Positions 42,147 to 55,104 of a DNA stretch of 64,000 nucleotides are shown here, piece after piece. The translations under genes were made by a program, and so were the position numbers. The DNA is from Erinaceus europaeus (taxonomy: Eukaryota > Chordata > Mammalia > Eulipotyphla > Erinaceidae). The notes under the pieces are model-generated. The model saw only the letters and a program-made list of their open reading frames with translations. It was not told the DNA's origin and made no database searches. Within the stretch, counting starts at the first letter, position 1; each line of letters starts with the position of its first letter. Where the stretch lies: the NCBI RefSeq assembly GCF_950295315.1, contig NC_080170.1, positions 98,703,971 to 98,767,970 of the forward strand, given 5' to 3'.

Positions 42147-42889
42147 TAATTACTTTTTTTTAAAAGTTCATCTAAATAAATTGAGCTTTAACCACATTAC
42201 AGTGGAATTGATAGCAAGACAGCACACTTTCAAATTAGATTTCTAGAACAGTAAAATGGTGTGTTTGGAAAATTCATATTCATATGTTAGACTCTGCTAA
42301 AAGTATATGAGAGTCTAAAGTTTAAGTTTAGTAAATAATCTGATTCATATTACTACAAGTTTAAATATTTTATTCCCTTATATCTCTTAAGTTATAACCA
42401 GGGGACTATATAAGTTACATAATTGAAAATCATTCCACATAGATATGGATAGGAAGAGATATTACTATACAAAGTTATCAATATGAAGCATTTCATGAGT
42501 GTTATGCTTACTTATAAACATCACTATTCGGACAGTATGTTGATGTAAAAATATTACCCTTGATAGAGAAAGGAAGTAGGAAAATAATTCATCATAAACT
42601 ATGATTTTATGTCATTTCTCCATGTAGAACTACCCCAAAAATTATGCTTCAATCGTTTGGTAAAAAAAAAAAAAAAAAGATAGATAGAAAGAAAGAAACT
42701 TAATAAAACAAAATTACAAAGTATAAAAATAACAAAAGAAAAATCACCGGAACAAATGAACAGAAAAGACCTTCTTTTGGCAAAGAGGGAATATACCAGC
42801 ACAGGCTATAGAGCAAGCTGCAAAAATAATAAATGAGACCAAGTTTTTATTCTGAGTGATGTTAAATTTAAGAGCATTTGACAGACATA
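42147..42889. other. AT-rich intergenic sequence
   Basis: A poly(A) run and GATA/GAAA units lie at 42662-42697. No gene is recognised. Confidence 0.5.
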
Positions 42890-43195
42890 CACAAACCCAC
42901 AATGGATTGTGGATATATAAGAATTTATTTAAATGAGTGGAAATTGCTCTTTATTTTGTGCTTGCCCTTTCAGCTACCTGCACAGGATTTCCACTGATGC
43001 CAGAACCCCTGCCTTGTCATTTCGCCAGGACCAGCAATGTAGCTGAACAGTGATAACTACACTTACGGACACATGAATCCAACTCCAAGACACATGGCCA
43101 GCCCATCTTTCCTCCTTCTTTGCCTATTTTGCTACCACAGTTTTATGTACCTAAATAAACCTGTGTTGTAATAAACCTCCCATTGGTTACGACCA
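42890..43195 (+). other. Possible old LTR or pseudogene end
   Basis: A GC-richer block ends with two poly(A)-type signals, CTAAATAAACC and GTAATAAACC (about 43151 and 43169). I cannot name the family, and no TG/CA ends are clear. Confidence 0.3.
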
Positions 43196-43219
43196 AGCTA
43201 AGCCTCCAGAAGTTGTTTT

Positions 43220-43340
43220 TTTGTTTGTTTGTTTGCTTGCTTTTTTAAATTAGTATACAGGTAAGGACCAGAGACTTAAGTCTGGGTCCCTATACATGGT
43301 AACAGGTGTGGTAAGCCAGGTGCACCACTGCCTGGCCCCT
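43220..43340 (-). mobile_element. Hedgehog SINE, type 2, internally deleted
   Basis: The head GTGCACCACTGCCTGGCCCC and the B-box side survive next to a GTTT-rich tail; the CT-rich body is gone. Confidence 0.78.
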
Positions 43341-43352
43341 TAGAAGTACCTT

Positions 43353-43430
43353 AATATATATATGCTATTATAATTATATACATTATATATTATATTATGT
43401 ATATTATATAACACATATATACTGCAATTT
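43353..43430. repeat. AT-rich tract with short palindromes
   Basis: TATATAT and ATTATA units with internal self-complementarity. Confidence 0.8.
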
Positions 43431-43521
43431 TGTCAATAGTTAACAGCTAAACAAAGTGCTATTGAATTGTGATATAATAACATCTCAATGATATATTCAC
43501 TGGATAAAAATGACCAAATTA

Positions 43522-43808
43522 GGAGTCAGGCAGTAGCGCAGCGGGTTAAGCACATGTGATAGGAAGTGCAAGGACCTGTGTAAGGATCAAGTTCGAGCCC
43601 CCAGTGCCCCCACCTTCAAGGGAGTCGCTTCACAAGCGGTGAAGCAGGTCTGCAGGTGTCTATCTTTCTCTCCCCCTCTCTGTCTTTCCCTCCTCTATCC
43701 ATTTCTCTCTGTTCTATCCAACAACAACACATCAATAACAACAACAATAACTACAACAATAAAACAAGGGGGAATAAATAAATTTTAAAAATTTAAAAAA
43801 ATTTTTTT
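43522..43808 (+). mobile_element. Hedgehog SINE, type 1, with TSD
   Basis: A full copy with head AGGAGTCAGGCAGTAGCGCA and an intact B-box AAGTTCGAGCCCC. AAATGACCAA(A/C)TTA flanks it. Confidence 0.94.
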
Positions 43809-43934
43809 AAATGACCAACTTATGTTTTCAAGTTAAAGACTTTTTAACTTTGTAATTTCCCTTATTATTTTTCACTTAGATTTGCCTGTAGAGGAATAGC
43901 CCGTAAAACATCCCTCAAATATTTTTTCATTAAA

Positions 43935-45292
43935 AAAAAATGAAAGACTATGCAGCTACTAAGAACAATGAACTCAATTTCTCTGACCCATCTTGGTCAG
44001 AGCTAGAAGGAATTATGTTAAGTGAGCTGAATCAGAAAGCTAAAGATGAGTATGGGATGATCCCACTCATCAGCAAAAGTTAAGAAAGAAGATCAGAAAG
44101 GGAAACTAAAAGCAGGATCTGACTAAATTGAAAGTAGGGCAACAAAGTAAAAACCCTGTGGTGAGGGGTAGACATGTGGCTTCCTGGGCCAGTGTGGGTT
44201 GGGGGTGGGTGGCTGGGTGGGTGAGATGGGACACAGTCTTTTGGTGATGGGAATGGTGTTTATGTACACACCTATTAAATTGAAGTCATATAAATCACTA
44301 TTTAATTAATATAAGAGGGGGAATTGATTGTATGTCTAACAAAGGGACTTTTCAAAGCTAACCCAATTACCAAATAATGTGATAATAACAGTAACTATCC
44401 ATTGTCTTCTTGAACCCTAAGACAGCAGGAACCTCACAGTTCACTATAGAGCCTAAACTTCCCCCAGTCCTGGGATCCTAGGATAGGGCCCACTTTCCCG
44501 TATGCTTCTCCCAACTCTTATCAAATATTATTGCATCTGATGATTGCAACCTAATCAACACAACGAGTGCCACCCCAGCATGCTTCACTTCAGACTGTGT
44601 CCAGAGACTTCAGGTGTGGAATGACAACCCTTCAGCTTCATCACTCGGGTGAGACCTTTCCTTTTATAGGTTTCTTTAATTCCATCCCAGGTGGTTCACT
44701 TCCTAACAAAGTCCCAAAACCTAGATATAGACCAGGTTCCAGGAGATAGAGCATATGTTCACAGGTATCCATAAACTAGGGCAAATATATACCTGAAAGC
44801 AGTAGTACACTAGAGTTTGCAGTGAGTACCCCCCTAACACTTCATCTCCACTATTCCAACCTATGGGTCCATGATTCTTCAACAATTTGTTTGGCTTTGT
44901 ATGTTAACTCTCTTTTCAGCCCCCAGGTTCCAGATGCCATCAAGATGCTGGCCAGGCTCCCCTGGACTGAAGACCCCACCAATGCGTCCTGGAGCTCCGC
45001 TTCCCCAGAGACCCATCCTACTAGGGAAAGAGAGAGGCAGATTAGGAGTATGGATTGACCAGTCAATGCCCATGTTCAGTGGGGAAGCAATTACAGAAGC
45101 CAGACCTCCCACTTTCTGCAACCCACAAGGACCCTGGGTCCATGCTCCCAGAGGGATAGAGAATGGGAAAGCTATTGGGGAGGGGATGGGATATGGAGAT
45201 TGGGTGGCAGGAATTGTGTGGAGTTGTACTCCCCCATCCTATGATTTTGTTAATGTCTCCTTTCTTAAATAAATAAATAAAAGAATAAAGAT
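43935..45292 (+). mobile_element. L1 ORF2 end and long 3'UTR
   Basis: The left end (ATGCAGCTACTAAGAACAAT, CAGAGCTAGAAGGAATTATG, GATGAGTATGGGATGATCCC) is the 3' end of L1 ORF2. It runs without a break into about 1.2 kb of 3'UTR ending in TTAAATAAATAAATAAAAG. This copy identifies the other fragments in the window as L1 3'UTR. Open frames inside (up to 133 codons at 44871-45272) overlap on both strands and are chance. Confidence 0.85.
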
Positions 45293-45361
45293 CAAACGTC
45301 TGTTGCTTATGAGAATTAAGAGTAACAAATTATATGAACTTGCTATAAATACTCTATGTTC

Positions 45362-45449
45362 TTTTTTTATTATGTATTTTTTTATGTATTGGATAGAGAG
45401 AATGAGAAATTGGGAAGGAAAGGAAACCAGGGGTGTCTTTGCCCAGCCC
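45362..45449 (-). mobile_element. SINE, type 2, with large internal deletion
   Basis: TATTGGATAGAGAGAATGAG is the tail side, joined almost directly to the head block GCCCAGCCCCC. Confidence 0.65.
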
Positions 45450-46653
45450 CCAAATTCTCTATTTTCAAATTATAATTTCCAGTGAGGAAAAAAGAGAAAT
45501 GTCTCTAAAGTTTTGTCACACTGCTTCTACTTATTTCACAGATTTACAAAAACTATGATTGAATAAATTGTTGCTAAGAAGGAATATATGAACCAGACTA
45601 ATCCTTTTAGAAGCATTTACTTATTTCTAGTACATGAATTTTGTCAGTCTGGATGAGCAATGAGAAAGATACAGGCAAAAGGTCAGCTAGCAGTTAAATC
45701 AAAGTGTAAAAGAAATATACATTTTACAATATCTGAATTAAGCAGAGAAGCTTGCTGAAGGTTATAACTTTAAATTTCTAAATTATGAAACAACTAAGCA
45801 ACTATATAAGTGCAACTATATGTGAGTGGAACGTAAAATAAAAAAATTGAATCAACATCAATAAAATTGCTTTTTATCTCTCCAGTTGTATTTAAATTTA
45901 TTTAATATTTAACAACATATAGAGCATTCAAATTAATATCTTTTTAATTTTATACCAGTGCAAATAATGGCAAAGGGCTAGAAAACTATTTTGTTTGCTT
46001 AATTCATAGTAACTTTTATTTATGCAGGTGGTTTCCTTCTCAGATAAGTGCATTTTTCTTCCTATTTAAAATTAAAGACATTTCATTTAAATATAAACCT
46101 TACATTTACACATGGAGTATTCTAAAATTGACACCTGGGGATTTCTCTTAGACAAGGACTTTGTAACTACAATAGTGAGAAATTAGTCTGATATTGGTAA
46201 AAGTTATCTTTTTTATTTTTGTTGGAGGAAATTGATTGAAGCTTGTTATCTATAGGAAGAAAATCAAATTATACTGAACAGGTTTAGTATTGGCAATTGC
46301 TTTCAATAATTTTATCTTAAACCTGATAGACTTTCACATGGAATAAATAGGGATATCTCCCTGTCAAATGTCAATAAGGTCAATTATACCACTATTGTCT
46401 ATTAATAGACAACTAAATTGTTTCTCTGTATTGGAAATATTGATGTAAGAATTTGAGCTCTTAAAGGCATCCTGCCAATAGTGCCAATGCATTTAACAAA
46501 CATGCACAATTTATTACTATCTCCCTAAATCCTTAAATATGAATTGTCGATCTTTCTCTATATATACATGTGTATCTTTTCTGTTTGTTTGTTTGTAAGA
46601 GGCAGAGGGACCTTGTGTATGTGTAATTCCACAGTTCCCAGGCAAGTATTTTC

Positions 46654-46654
<1 letters not shown>
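45450..46654. other. AT-rich intergenic sequence
   Basis: No gene or recognised repeat. Confidence 0.5.
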
Positions 46655-46723
<69 letters not shown>

Positions 46724-46835
46724 AGAGAGAGAGAGACTACAGTAACACCCCACCATTGGAGTGCTTCTCCAGCTACTAGTGCTGTGTGGTGTCCCCTGTG
46801 ATATTGGAGCATGAACCCAGGGAGCACCTGTATTT
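46655..46835 (-). mobile_element. Type 3 SINE with (TA)n(GA)n expansion
   Basis: The reverse-strand body (CCCCACCATTGGAGTGCTTC, GGAGCATGAACCCAGGGAGC) follows a TA run and about twenty GA units at 46657-46732, which grew from the element's A/GA-rich tail. Confidence 0.65.
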
Positions 46836-48564
46836 TTAATACCCTCTATAAAATATTTAAATTCTATCTGAAACAATATCATGACCATTGTGTCCTCTTA
46901 CTTTATATTAAAATCAGATAGAAAACCATTTGTTCTCTATTTGACTAAACTAATAATAAAATCTATAACAACTTCTAATTTCTCTAAGAGATGCTTATAA
47001 ACAACTACTTGCTAACAGATAAATCTCTTTGCATACAGCAAAAGGAAGTTAATAGGTTAAATGCACTTATGGATTTAGAGTGGGAATTAAATGCTATAAA
47101 GATATTAACTGAGCTTGTTGAATACTTTTAATTAAAATCAAACATAATGCAAATATGTCATTACTAGAGAATTTAGACAAATAAAACTGAATTGTTAATA
47201 CTCCTACTTAATTAAACCCATCTGAGCCTCCTTTTATCATATCTCTAAAAGTAAAATTTTAAGTTTATATATTTTCATATGTATTTAACTCAGTTTTTGT
47301 CTTCTTTTATATTTCAAAACCTGTTCAGATATTTGCAAGTCATACATACATAAAATATTCTTCAAGGAATACTTCCTATAGATTAGACATTTTTGAGTTA
47401 AAGTGAAATTACTTGTTGCTTTGATTTGTGTTTGTTGTTTACTGACTTTATTGCTGACATAAGCAAGTAAACACTGACTATATTTAAGGTGTGTCACCTC
47501 ACAATCACCACTGCTAGTTGACATATAGCCTCATAGGTGAGGAAGATAGCTATCTTACTAAATCATTAAACTTAAGGTGCTGTAAGAAGTGATTTATATA
47601 AATATTCATTTGATATTCTGAGAAACAAGCATTTTGGACTTTTCCTAAGTAATTTAACAATAAAATACTTTTAGATCTTAGTGAAAATCTTCACTGATAT
47701 CAGTATTACCTATTCTTTATATCCAAATAACAGGTGGACAGCTGTCTACTATCAGTTAAGTCACTGAAAGAAATGCTTTACATTTTGATATCCAGTAAAC
47801 CATCACTCTTGCTTCTTTATTGTAAAGATAAGGTCCTTTGTTCAATCAGTCTTAGCATTTGATAGTCAACCTCCCGTATTTATTTCAGAATTATCTTTAA
47901 ATTATTACTTTGACAGTTGGAATGCTGTACTACAAGTGAGATGTGCTCTTTAAGTAGAAAATGTAGGGTATAACAGTTACCCCACCCCTACCCCTCTCTT
48001 TCTTTAAAGATATCCTAGAACACTATTCTATTCTGTAGTATATTCAATGATTCAAGCATGTAAGTCCTCCTCTATATCTACTGAGCTTCTTTGACTATAT
48101 TCTCAGTGGAGGTGAGCCTAATGTATTACAAAATATAATATCCTACACTGTGATTGTAATGTTAAGGAGGATACTAATTTTATCTATTTTATACACTTCT
48201 GTGAAAGTCTATTTTTGATCATCTGTTCATTTATCAACTTTAATATTATGTTAAATTTCCTCTTTCTAATTATTCAGGACAAATAAATGTTAAGATTCAT
48301 AGGAGAAAAGGTAAGGAAATCTCTAAAAATAGATCCTATATATTTAACATCAAGTTCTAAAATCAGTATTTACCCTATATATGCTTTCCAGGAAGCATGG
48401 AAGTACATTTACATTTTTCTTCAAACAGAGTTTATACATCTAAACTCTGAGTAAGAGTTAGCTTGTAGATTAGAGGTATGTTTATATTTCAACTTGAAGT
48501 GCCATGTGTTTACAAATGACTTGTGGCTACTGTTGCTTTTTATTGGGAAAGGATACTGTGATTT
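46836..48564. other. AT-rich intergenic sequence
   Basis: About 1.7 kb with no gene, SINE or LINE that I can recognise. This is the longest repeat-poor stretch of the window. Confidence 0.5.
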
Positions 48565-48842
48565 TCACTTACTTATTTGTTTATTTGTTTATTCCCATTT
48601 GTTATCCTTATTGTTTTATTGTTGTAGTTATTATTGTTGTCATTGTTGGATAGGACAGAGAGAAATGGAGAGAGGAGGGGAAGACAGATGGGGAGAGAAA
48701 GATAGACACCTGCAGACCTGCTTCACTACCTGTGAAGCAACTCCCCTGCAGGTGGGGAGGTGGGGGCTCGAACCGGGATACTTAGGCCGGTCCTTGTGCT
48801 TTGTACCACCTGCACTTAGCCTGCTGCACTACCACCCAACTC
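48565..48842 (-). mobile_element. Hedgehog SINE, type 1, with TSD
   Basis: A full minus-strand copy with GGGGGCTCGAACCGGGATAC at the B-box. CTGTGATTTT occurs on both sides. Confidence 0.93.
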
Positions 48843-49229
48843 CTCCTGCTGTGATTTTTTATGATTGGTTCAAAATATAATTGTATGTAGTATTTAACAG
48901 ATGATCCTACAGAAAACTTTTTTTTTTTTAGTGATGTTCCAATTTAGGTAATACTTATCTGAAAATCACTTGACATTTTCCCCTACTGTTACTTAGGATA
49001 AATAAACTAATTTTCATTGATATATATATATATATACAATTTTATTCTCTTCACTGTTTATAGTTAGTTTAGTTTTACCATAATGTGTTTTATACAAGTA
49101 CTTGATAATTGAGTAAATAACACCAAAATTGAATTTCCTAGATTTCTACTACAGTATAAGAATTAGAAGAAAGAAATCAAATGTCTGAATGCAGACTTTT
49201 TTTCTGCATTTTTTTCATTTTTATTAGTG
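48843..49229. other. AT-rich intergenic sequence
   Basis: A TA run lies at 49019-49037. No gene is visible. Confidence 0.5.
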
Positions 49230-50435
49230 ATTTAATGTTGATTTAGAATATTATGAGACGGCAGGGATCTAATTCTACACTGTTCCACCACCAGAGTTCT
49301 GTGTCCCCATTCCCTTCATTGGAAACTGCAGTAGTTCTCCCAAGGTCATAGATGTGGGTTGACTATTACTTATACAACTATCTATATTTATATATCTTTG
49401 TAAATTTTCTTCTATGGTCCTGCCATCTTTTCCTTTCTTTTTATTTTTGATTTATAAAATTGCAAGATAACAGAGCTACAACTCTATACTCTTCACCACC
49501 AGAGATATGAAATCCTCCCATACTAAACTAAAGCAGTTTTCCTAAGCTTATAGATATGGATTAGTTATTATATCTACAACTATCTGTCTATATTTGTATA
49601 TGTTTGCCCATTTTTTCCCTATGGTCTCATCCTCTCTTCCTTTCCAAGTAACACATACACCTATATACACATTAAAATGCCTATTTCTTTTTCCTCTTCT
49701 CTCTCAGGGTCCTGATGGAGTTGGAGTTCAGAGCCCTCTTGTCATCTTCCCCTTATCATTTCTCCACCACTGGAAGTATGGACAAAAGTTATTTTGGGGG
49801 TGCTGAAGGTGGGAGCTTTGACTTCTGTAATTGCTTATCTGATGACATGGGCATTGGCAAGTCAATCCATACCCCTACTTTGTTTCTGTCTTTCCCTAGT
49901 GGGGTAGGGCTTTTGTAGAGGTGAGGTGTGAGAACACATTAGTGTGGTCATCTGCCCAGGGAAGTCAGGATAGAATCATGATAGTATCTACAACTTGGTG
50001 GCTTAAAGGTGGGACAAAATGAAAATAAAAAGTGGGACAAAATGATTAATGAACAGGAACCAAAAAGTAGGCACAGAACAGATGAGAATCAGGATCTTAG
50101 GGTGGAAAGCATCTAGGAAGTATATTTTAGGCATGTTCCTAGGGACCCATGACTATCATTGTTTTTGCTTGAGTTTGATAGCTAACATGGAATTGGACAC
50201 AAATATTGTCTGTGAAGATGATGTCAGGGTAGAGAAAAGGGCTAGAAAGTTGGATTAGGGCACAGAGTACCTCCCACTCTTGAAAAAAAAAAAAACTATG
50301 AATAAAACTGTTGACCCCATCAACCTGATTTAGGGCTCATATATATTTACATTTAGCACAGGAGCCCATGTAACTTCTGAGTCCCTGTCAGTCTGAGCTC
50401 ACAGTTTATGGTCACAGACTGGTCCTGAAATAAGT
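49230..50435 (-). mobile_element. Old L1 3'UTR, minus strand
   Basis: CACCACCAGAGTTCTGTGTC and TGGAAACTGCAGTAGTTCTC lie near its 3' end, and ACTTCTGTAATTGCTTATCT and CATGGGCATTGGCAAGTCAA match other copies in reverse. A second CACCACCAGAG block at 49495 suggests a partial tandem or a second insertion. Confidence 0.7.
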
Positions 50436-50439
50436 GCAG

Positions 50440-51400
50440 CCTAGAATGTCTCCAGCTGTGACCATGGACTATGAGCTCAGACTTGGATGTTACACAGGTT
50501 CCTGTGCTACATGTGATTAGATATGGGCCATCAATCAGATCAATGGAGTCTATGGTTAACGGTATATATTCTTCGTATTTGGGAGCTACTTGTATCCAGA
50601 TTTCTAGTACTATTCTCAACTCTGACACTGTCATCCAAGATTATACTTTTAGCCCACTTGCACATAAACTATCAGGCTCAGACAAAAACTACTAAAGTCA
50701 TGAGCCCTTCGAAATATACCTAAAATGGACTTCCTAGTTTCTTCCTATACAAAGACCCTTAGTTCCACCTGTCTGTTCTTATTTTTAGGTTCTTTATTAC
50801 TAAACAATTTTCCCTGATTCATATCTTACTGCTTATTCAGACACCACACTGCAGATGCTAGTATGATGGCAACCTGACTTTCCTAGGCAGACAGCCTCAC
50901 CACTGTGTCCTGGAACCCCACCTCTCCAGAGCCCTGTCCCACTAGAGAAAAACAGAAACAGGCTGGGGGTAAGGATCATCTTGCCATGTCCATGTTCGCT
51001 GGAGAAGCCAGACCTTCCACCTTCTGCATCCCATAAAGAATTTTGGCCCACACTCCCAAAAGGATAAAGAATAGGGAGGGGCCAGGATGTGGCATACCTG
51101 GTTAAGTGCACACACCACAATGTGCAAGGACCTAGGTTCAAGCCGCTGGTCCTCACCTGCAGGGGGAAGCTTCACACATGGTGAAGCAGGGGTACAGGTG
51201 TCTTTCTGTCTCCTCCCTTTCTATCATCCCTTCCACTCTCAATTTCTGTCTTTCTCTATGCAATAATAAATAAATTAAAGATATAAAAAAAAGAATAGGA
51301 AAACTTCCAGTGAAGTTTATGAGATATGGAACTCTGGTGTTAGGAATTGTACTCCTCTTATCCTACAATCTGGTTAATCATTATTAAATCACAAATAATT
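50440..51400 (+). mobile_element. Old L1 3'UTR, plus strand, split by a SINE
   Basis: It matches the plus-strand copy at 60511-61204 over the GGGAGCTACT, CAGGCTCAG and CCTTCGAAATATACCTAAAA blocks. It continues through AGCCAGACCTTCCACCTTCT to the end at about 51400. The SINE at 51078-51289 interrupts it. It stands head to head with the minus copy on its left. Confidence 0.7.
51078..51289 (+). mobile_element. Hedgehog SINE, type 2, with TSD
   Basis: GGGGCCAGGATGTGGCATAC opens it, B-box AGGTTCAAGCC and a CAATAATAAATAAATTAAAG tail follow. AAAGAATAGG on both sides is the TSD inside the L1 3'UTR. Confidence 0.93.
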
Positions 51401-51681
51401 TTTTAAAAGTAAGTCAATTTTAACAAACATCCGTTCCTTGATTTTAATGTAAATATTTTTCATATTTTAACAGCACTGAAATTGATGCATATACAAAATA
51501 AATTAGTGACAATTATAATTGGCAGTGTTGGTGTATTTTTAAAAACCTGATAATTGTGTAAATATGATGTATGATTAATAAATTCAATATACAATATTAT
51601 ATATTATATAAAGTAATCTTTTAAATCTTACCTTTGTAGTATATCAAAACAATTTTTTTCTCTTAAAATACACATAGTGTG

Positions 51682-51800
51682 TCTTCTAGAAGGTAGCACA
51701 GTGAATAAGGTGTTATCAAACATGAGGTCCTGAGTTTAATCCCAGGTACTGAATGTGCTTGAGTAATGCTCTTCTCTCTCTCTCATAAATAAATTTTTGC
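51682..51800 (+). mobile_element. tRNA-like SINE, type 3
   Basis: AGAAGGTAGCACAGTGAATA, the B-box TGAGTTTAATCCCAGG and a CTCATAAATAAATTT end are present. Confidence 0.75.
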
Positions 51801-53255
51801 AAAAATGCACACAGTTTAAGTAACAGATAATGTGTTGGTAGTGTGGGGTACTTGTATATGAGAGATTCCAGATTAATGCCCAGCCCCATTCACAGCCAGA
51901 GCAGAGTGGTCTTCTCATGAAAACCAGGCAAAAAGAAAAACATATATACAAAGCATCCTATGCAGACAAATCTTACAAGTGATACTGCCCATATATAATG
52001 TCAGCATTAATTGAACGAGGATATATATTTTCACATAAGATATGTATTATTGATATATGCCTTAAAATGATCATATTCTTGAGTATATGTAAAATCACAA
52101 AGCAAACCTCTATATCAATAAAAACTGCTTATAATTTCTAGAAAAAACAATCATAAACCATGAGGCAATGTTTTCATTTCTAGTTATATTTTGCTCTAGA
52201 TCATTTAAAATCAAGAAGTGATCTAAAAATGATGCTTGTGACCACCTAGTTTAGTCACTTTGTCTTAAAATAATAATCAAAAGTAGATGCATATAAATGA
52301 GCACTCTGAATGTTTTGCACTCTGAATGTTTTTCACTCACTACCAGAACTGCAACAACAATTTGATCTCTGCATTCAGTTCCACTCCATCACAGCTGTGC
52401 TTTTTCCATTCATTCAGGTGACAGCATTTTACATATTTACTGTATGTGCTGCAAAGATTCAGAGGAGCAATGTGAGTGAAGAGAAAAGATAGTTAATGAG
52501 GAACAAACTAAAATATTTTAAATTGGAGTTCACAGAGTCAATGAAGTTAGCAAAAGCTTTTAGATTATTTTTGTAAATTGCAGAGCTTTTCTGTCCCTTT
52601 TCAAATATTTTGAAGTAGTATGCAAAAAATAATAATAAACAAAAAAACCCATAAATGTACTTACAATAATAGTAATTTACTTTAAGTAAGCAATTTATTC
52701 TTCTCTGCAAATACAATGTCGGTTGATGAATACTTTCCTTTGAGCATATTTCAGTTTGTAACTAGACTTTCAATTATCATTGTAGTTTCTCAAACAAGTA
52801 TCAGTTTCATTATATCCTCACTGTATGATGTGTAATGCACAATAAGTTAATCTTAATTTTATATCTTCTAGTATTAGAGTTACCAAACAGTTTTATGGGC
52901 ATTATTATTTTTAATTTTCACAAAAGCAGTGTAAAAAATCAGGGCAAAGATTACAGTATCCACATATGACAAAGAAGGTGTGATCCTTAGCTAACAATGA
53001 TTTTTTAAAATCTACTTTTTATTTACATGATTTAGCACAGTGACATTTAGCCAGCTTTGGAAGTGAGTATTTAACTAATCAAGTTACTTCTATATTCAAC
53101 AATGACTATATAATTACACATATACATAGTGAAAGGAAGTTTCCAGTTAGTCGACATTCTTACCAACATGTAGCAATTATTTTAAATTTATCATTATAGT
53201 ATATGTGCATTGTTAGATAATTGTAATTTCACTTGCATTTTAAAATTTTGGAGAT
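51801..53255. other. AT-rich intergenic sequence
   Basis: A possible further type 3 scrap lies at 51830-51930. A 17-bp tandem duplication (GCACTCTGAATGTTTT) is at 52301-52334. No gene is recognised. Confidence 0.45.
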
Positions 53256-53375
53256 TTATATATTTTAAGAGAGATAAAGGTTATCACTCCTCCTTCACAA
53301 TGTGCTGCAGGGAATCAAACTCAGGACCTCATACATGTATGTCATGCTCCTTATACACAAAGCAACCTCTTTGAC
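53256..53375 (-). mobile_element. tRNA-like SINE, type 3
   Basis: GAATCAAACTCAGGACCTCA is the reverse B-box region and AAGCAACCTCTTTGACTAC the head. Confidence 0.65.
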
Positions 53376-53613
53376 TACTTATTTACACTTTTAAAAGAAT
53401 GACATTGAATCCCTCTGCATATACTTTTTTACCATTCGTGCATCTTAGGTGAAGTATGCACTCAAACATTTCAACCATTGTAATCATTTTTCTTAAAGGT
53501 ATACTAAATGTTAGCTATTGAACTGATTGATTTATTAGAAATCATGATAGGTGATAGGTGTTATTTCAAGCTTTGTGTTATTTTATTAACTTTTTCCTTG
53601 AGAAGAATCTTCT

Positions 53614-53919
53614 TTTTTTAATTTTTTAAAAATTTTTTAAAATTTAATTTTATTTATTTATTCCCTTTTGTTGCCCTTGTTGTTTTATTGTTGTAGTTAT
53701 TATTGATGTCGTTGTTGTTGGATAGGACAGAGAGAAATGGAGAGAGGAGGGGAAGACAGAGAGGGGGAGAGAAAGACAGACACCTGCAGACCTGCTTCAC
53801 CGCCTGTGAAGGGACCTGCCTGCAGGTGGGGAGCCAGGGGCTCGAACCGGGATCCTGATGCCGGTCCTTGAGCTTAGCGCCACCTGTGCTTAACCCGCTG
53901 TGCTACAGCCCGACTCTCA
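53614..53919 (-). mobile_element. Hedgehog SINE, type 1, with TSD
   Basis: A full minus-strand copy with GGGGCTCGAACCGGGATCCT at the B-box. The TSD GAGAAGAATCTTCT lies at 53600-53613 and 53920-53933. Confidence 0.95.
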
Positions 53920-53933
53920 GAGAAGAATCTTCT

Positions 53934-54242
53934 ATTTTTATGACTTTCTGTATTTTTACTACATTTTGGATTAAATAGTGACCATTGCGAAAAACTGTTG
54001 CTACATGGTAGATTGCTCTATATGATCCAAAAATTCTTTATGATTTGTGGATGATTAAATTGTCAGGCTCAAACTAATGGCACCTCACTTGATAATGAGT
54101 CATCTGACTTAGATTACTTAATATTTTAATGCCAGAAAAGCTAGCTAAATCTCAAGTGTGTCTTATATTTACAAATTTCCTTTATAAAATCAAGGACGTT
54201 TCTCTTTACTTAGAATTATTGTCTCCTAGGACAGAGAAATCA
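53934..54242. other. Unclassified intergenic sequence
   Basis: Nothing recognised in about 300 bases. Confidence 0.5.
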
Positions 54243-54345
54243 CTGGGTGGGACGTGTACCTCACCATACTTGTGACCCAGATTGGAAGTCTGATACCACA
54301 TGGGAGGTGTTCCGGAATCACAGGAAGTTTTCCTGTTGAACGTAG
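54243..54345 (+). mobile_element. tRNA-like SINE fragment, type 3
   Basis: CTGGGTGGGACGTGTACCTC, a GGAAGTCTGATACCACATGG block and a TTCCGGAATCACAGGAAG end suggest a diverged copy. Confidence 0.4.
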
Positions 54346-54349
54346 TGGT

Positions 54350-54662
54350 TCGGGAAGGGGGGGGGTGTCAACAAACTGGGTTAAGGCACATAGTACAAAG
54401 GGTAAGGACCTGCACAAAGATCTTAGTTCAAGTCCGCTGCTCCCCACCTGTGTAGGACGGGTGAGAGAGGGCTTTTTTTACAACCAGTGAAGCAGGTCTG
54501 CAGGTGTTTTATCTTGCTCTCTCCCTCTCTACCTACCCCTCCACTCCCCTTTCAAATTCTCTCTGTCCTATTTAAAAGATCGAAAAAATGGCCATCTGGA
54601 GCAGTGGATTCGTATTGCTGGCACCAAGCCCAGCGATAACCCTGGAGGCAAAAAAAAAAAAA
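54350..54662 (+). mobile_element. Hedgehog SINE, type 1b
   Basis: A diverged head (GGGGGGGTGTCAACAAACTG), B-box AGTTCAAGTCC, no CAA tract, and the GGAGCAGTGGATTCGTATTG extension with A13 are present. Confidence 0.88.
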
Positions 54663-54891
54663 GTGGTGCAGGTGTAGCTAAATTATGTATATATGAAACT
54701 ATGATTCCAAAACAATTAAATAAAGAAAAAGAAAAGAAGGAAGAATATAATTTTGAAATTTTAGTCATAACCACTTTTATAAAGCTTAAAATAACACAAA
54801 CCTAAAAACAAACATAGAACTTTCTTATCAACACTTGATCAAAGTTTCACATTCTTTTTATTAGTGCTTTAATAATTATTAATAAGATTTT
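54663..54891. other. AT-rich intergenic sequence
   Basis: Nothing recognised. Confidence 0.5.
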
Positions 54892-55104
54892 AGGAGGCTG
54901 GGTTTAGGCACACCTGATTGAGTGCACATGTTACAATGCTCAAGGACCTGGGTTTCAGCCTCCAGTCCCCACCTGCGGGTGGAAAACTTTGCAAGTGGTG
55001 AAGCAGTGCTGCAGGTGTCTCTCTATATCCCCCTTCCCTCTTGATTTCTGACTGACTCTATCCAATAAATAAATAAATATAATAAAAAATTTAAAAAAAA
55101 CAAG
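54892..55104 (+). mobile_element. Hedgehog SINE, type 2, with TSD
   Basis: GAGGCTGGGTTTAGGCACAC to a CCAATAAATAAATAAATATA tail. AAGATTT(T/C)AGGA flanks it and belongs to the L1 tail on its right. Confidence 0.92.

Noticed and set aside
46544..46801. 85-codon frame with Tyr-Ile and Arg-Glu repeats
   Set aside because: It is translation of the (TA)n(GA)n microsatellite.
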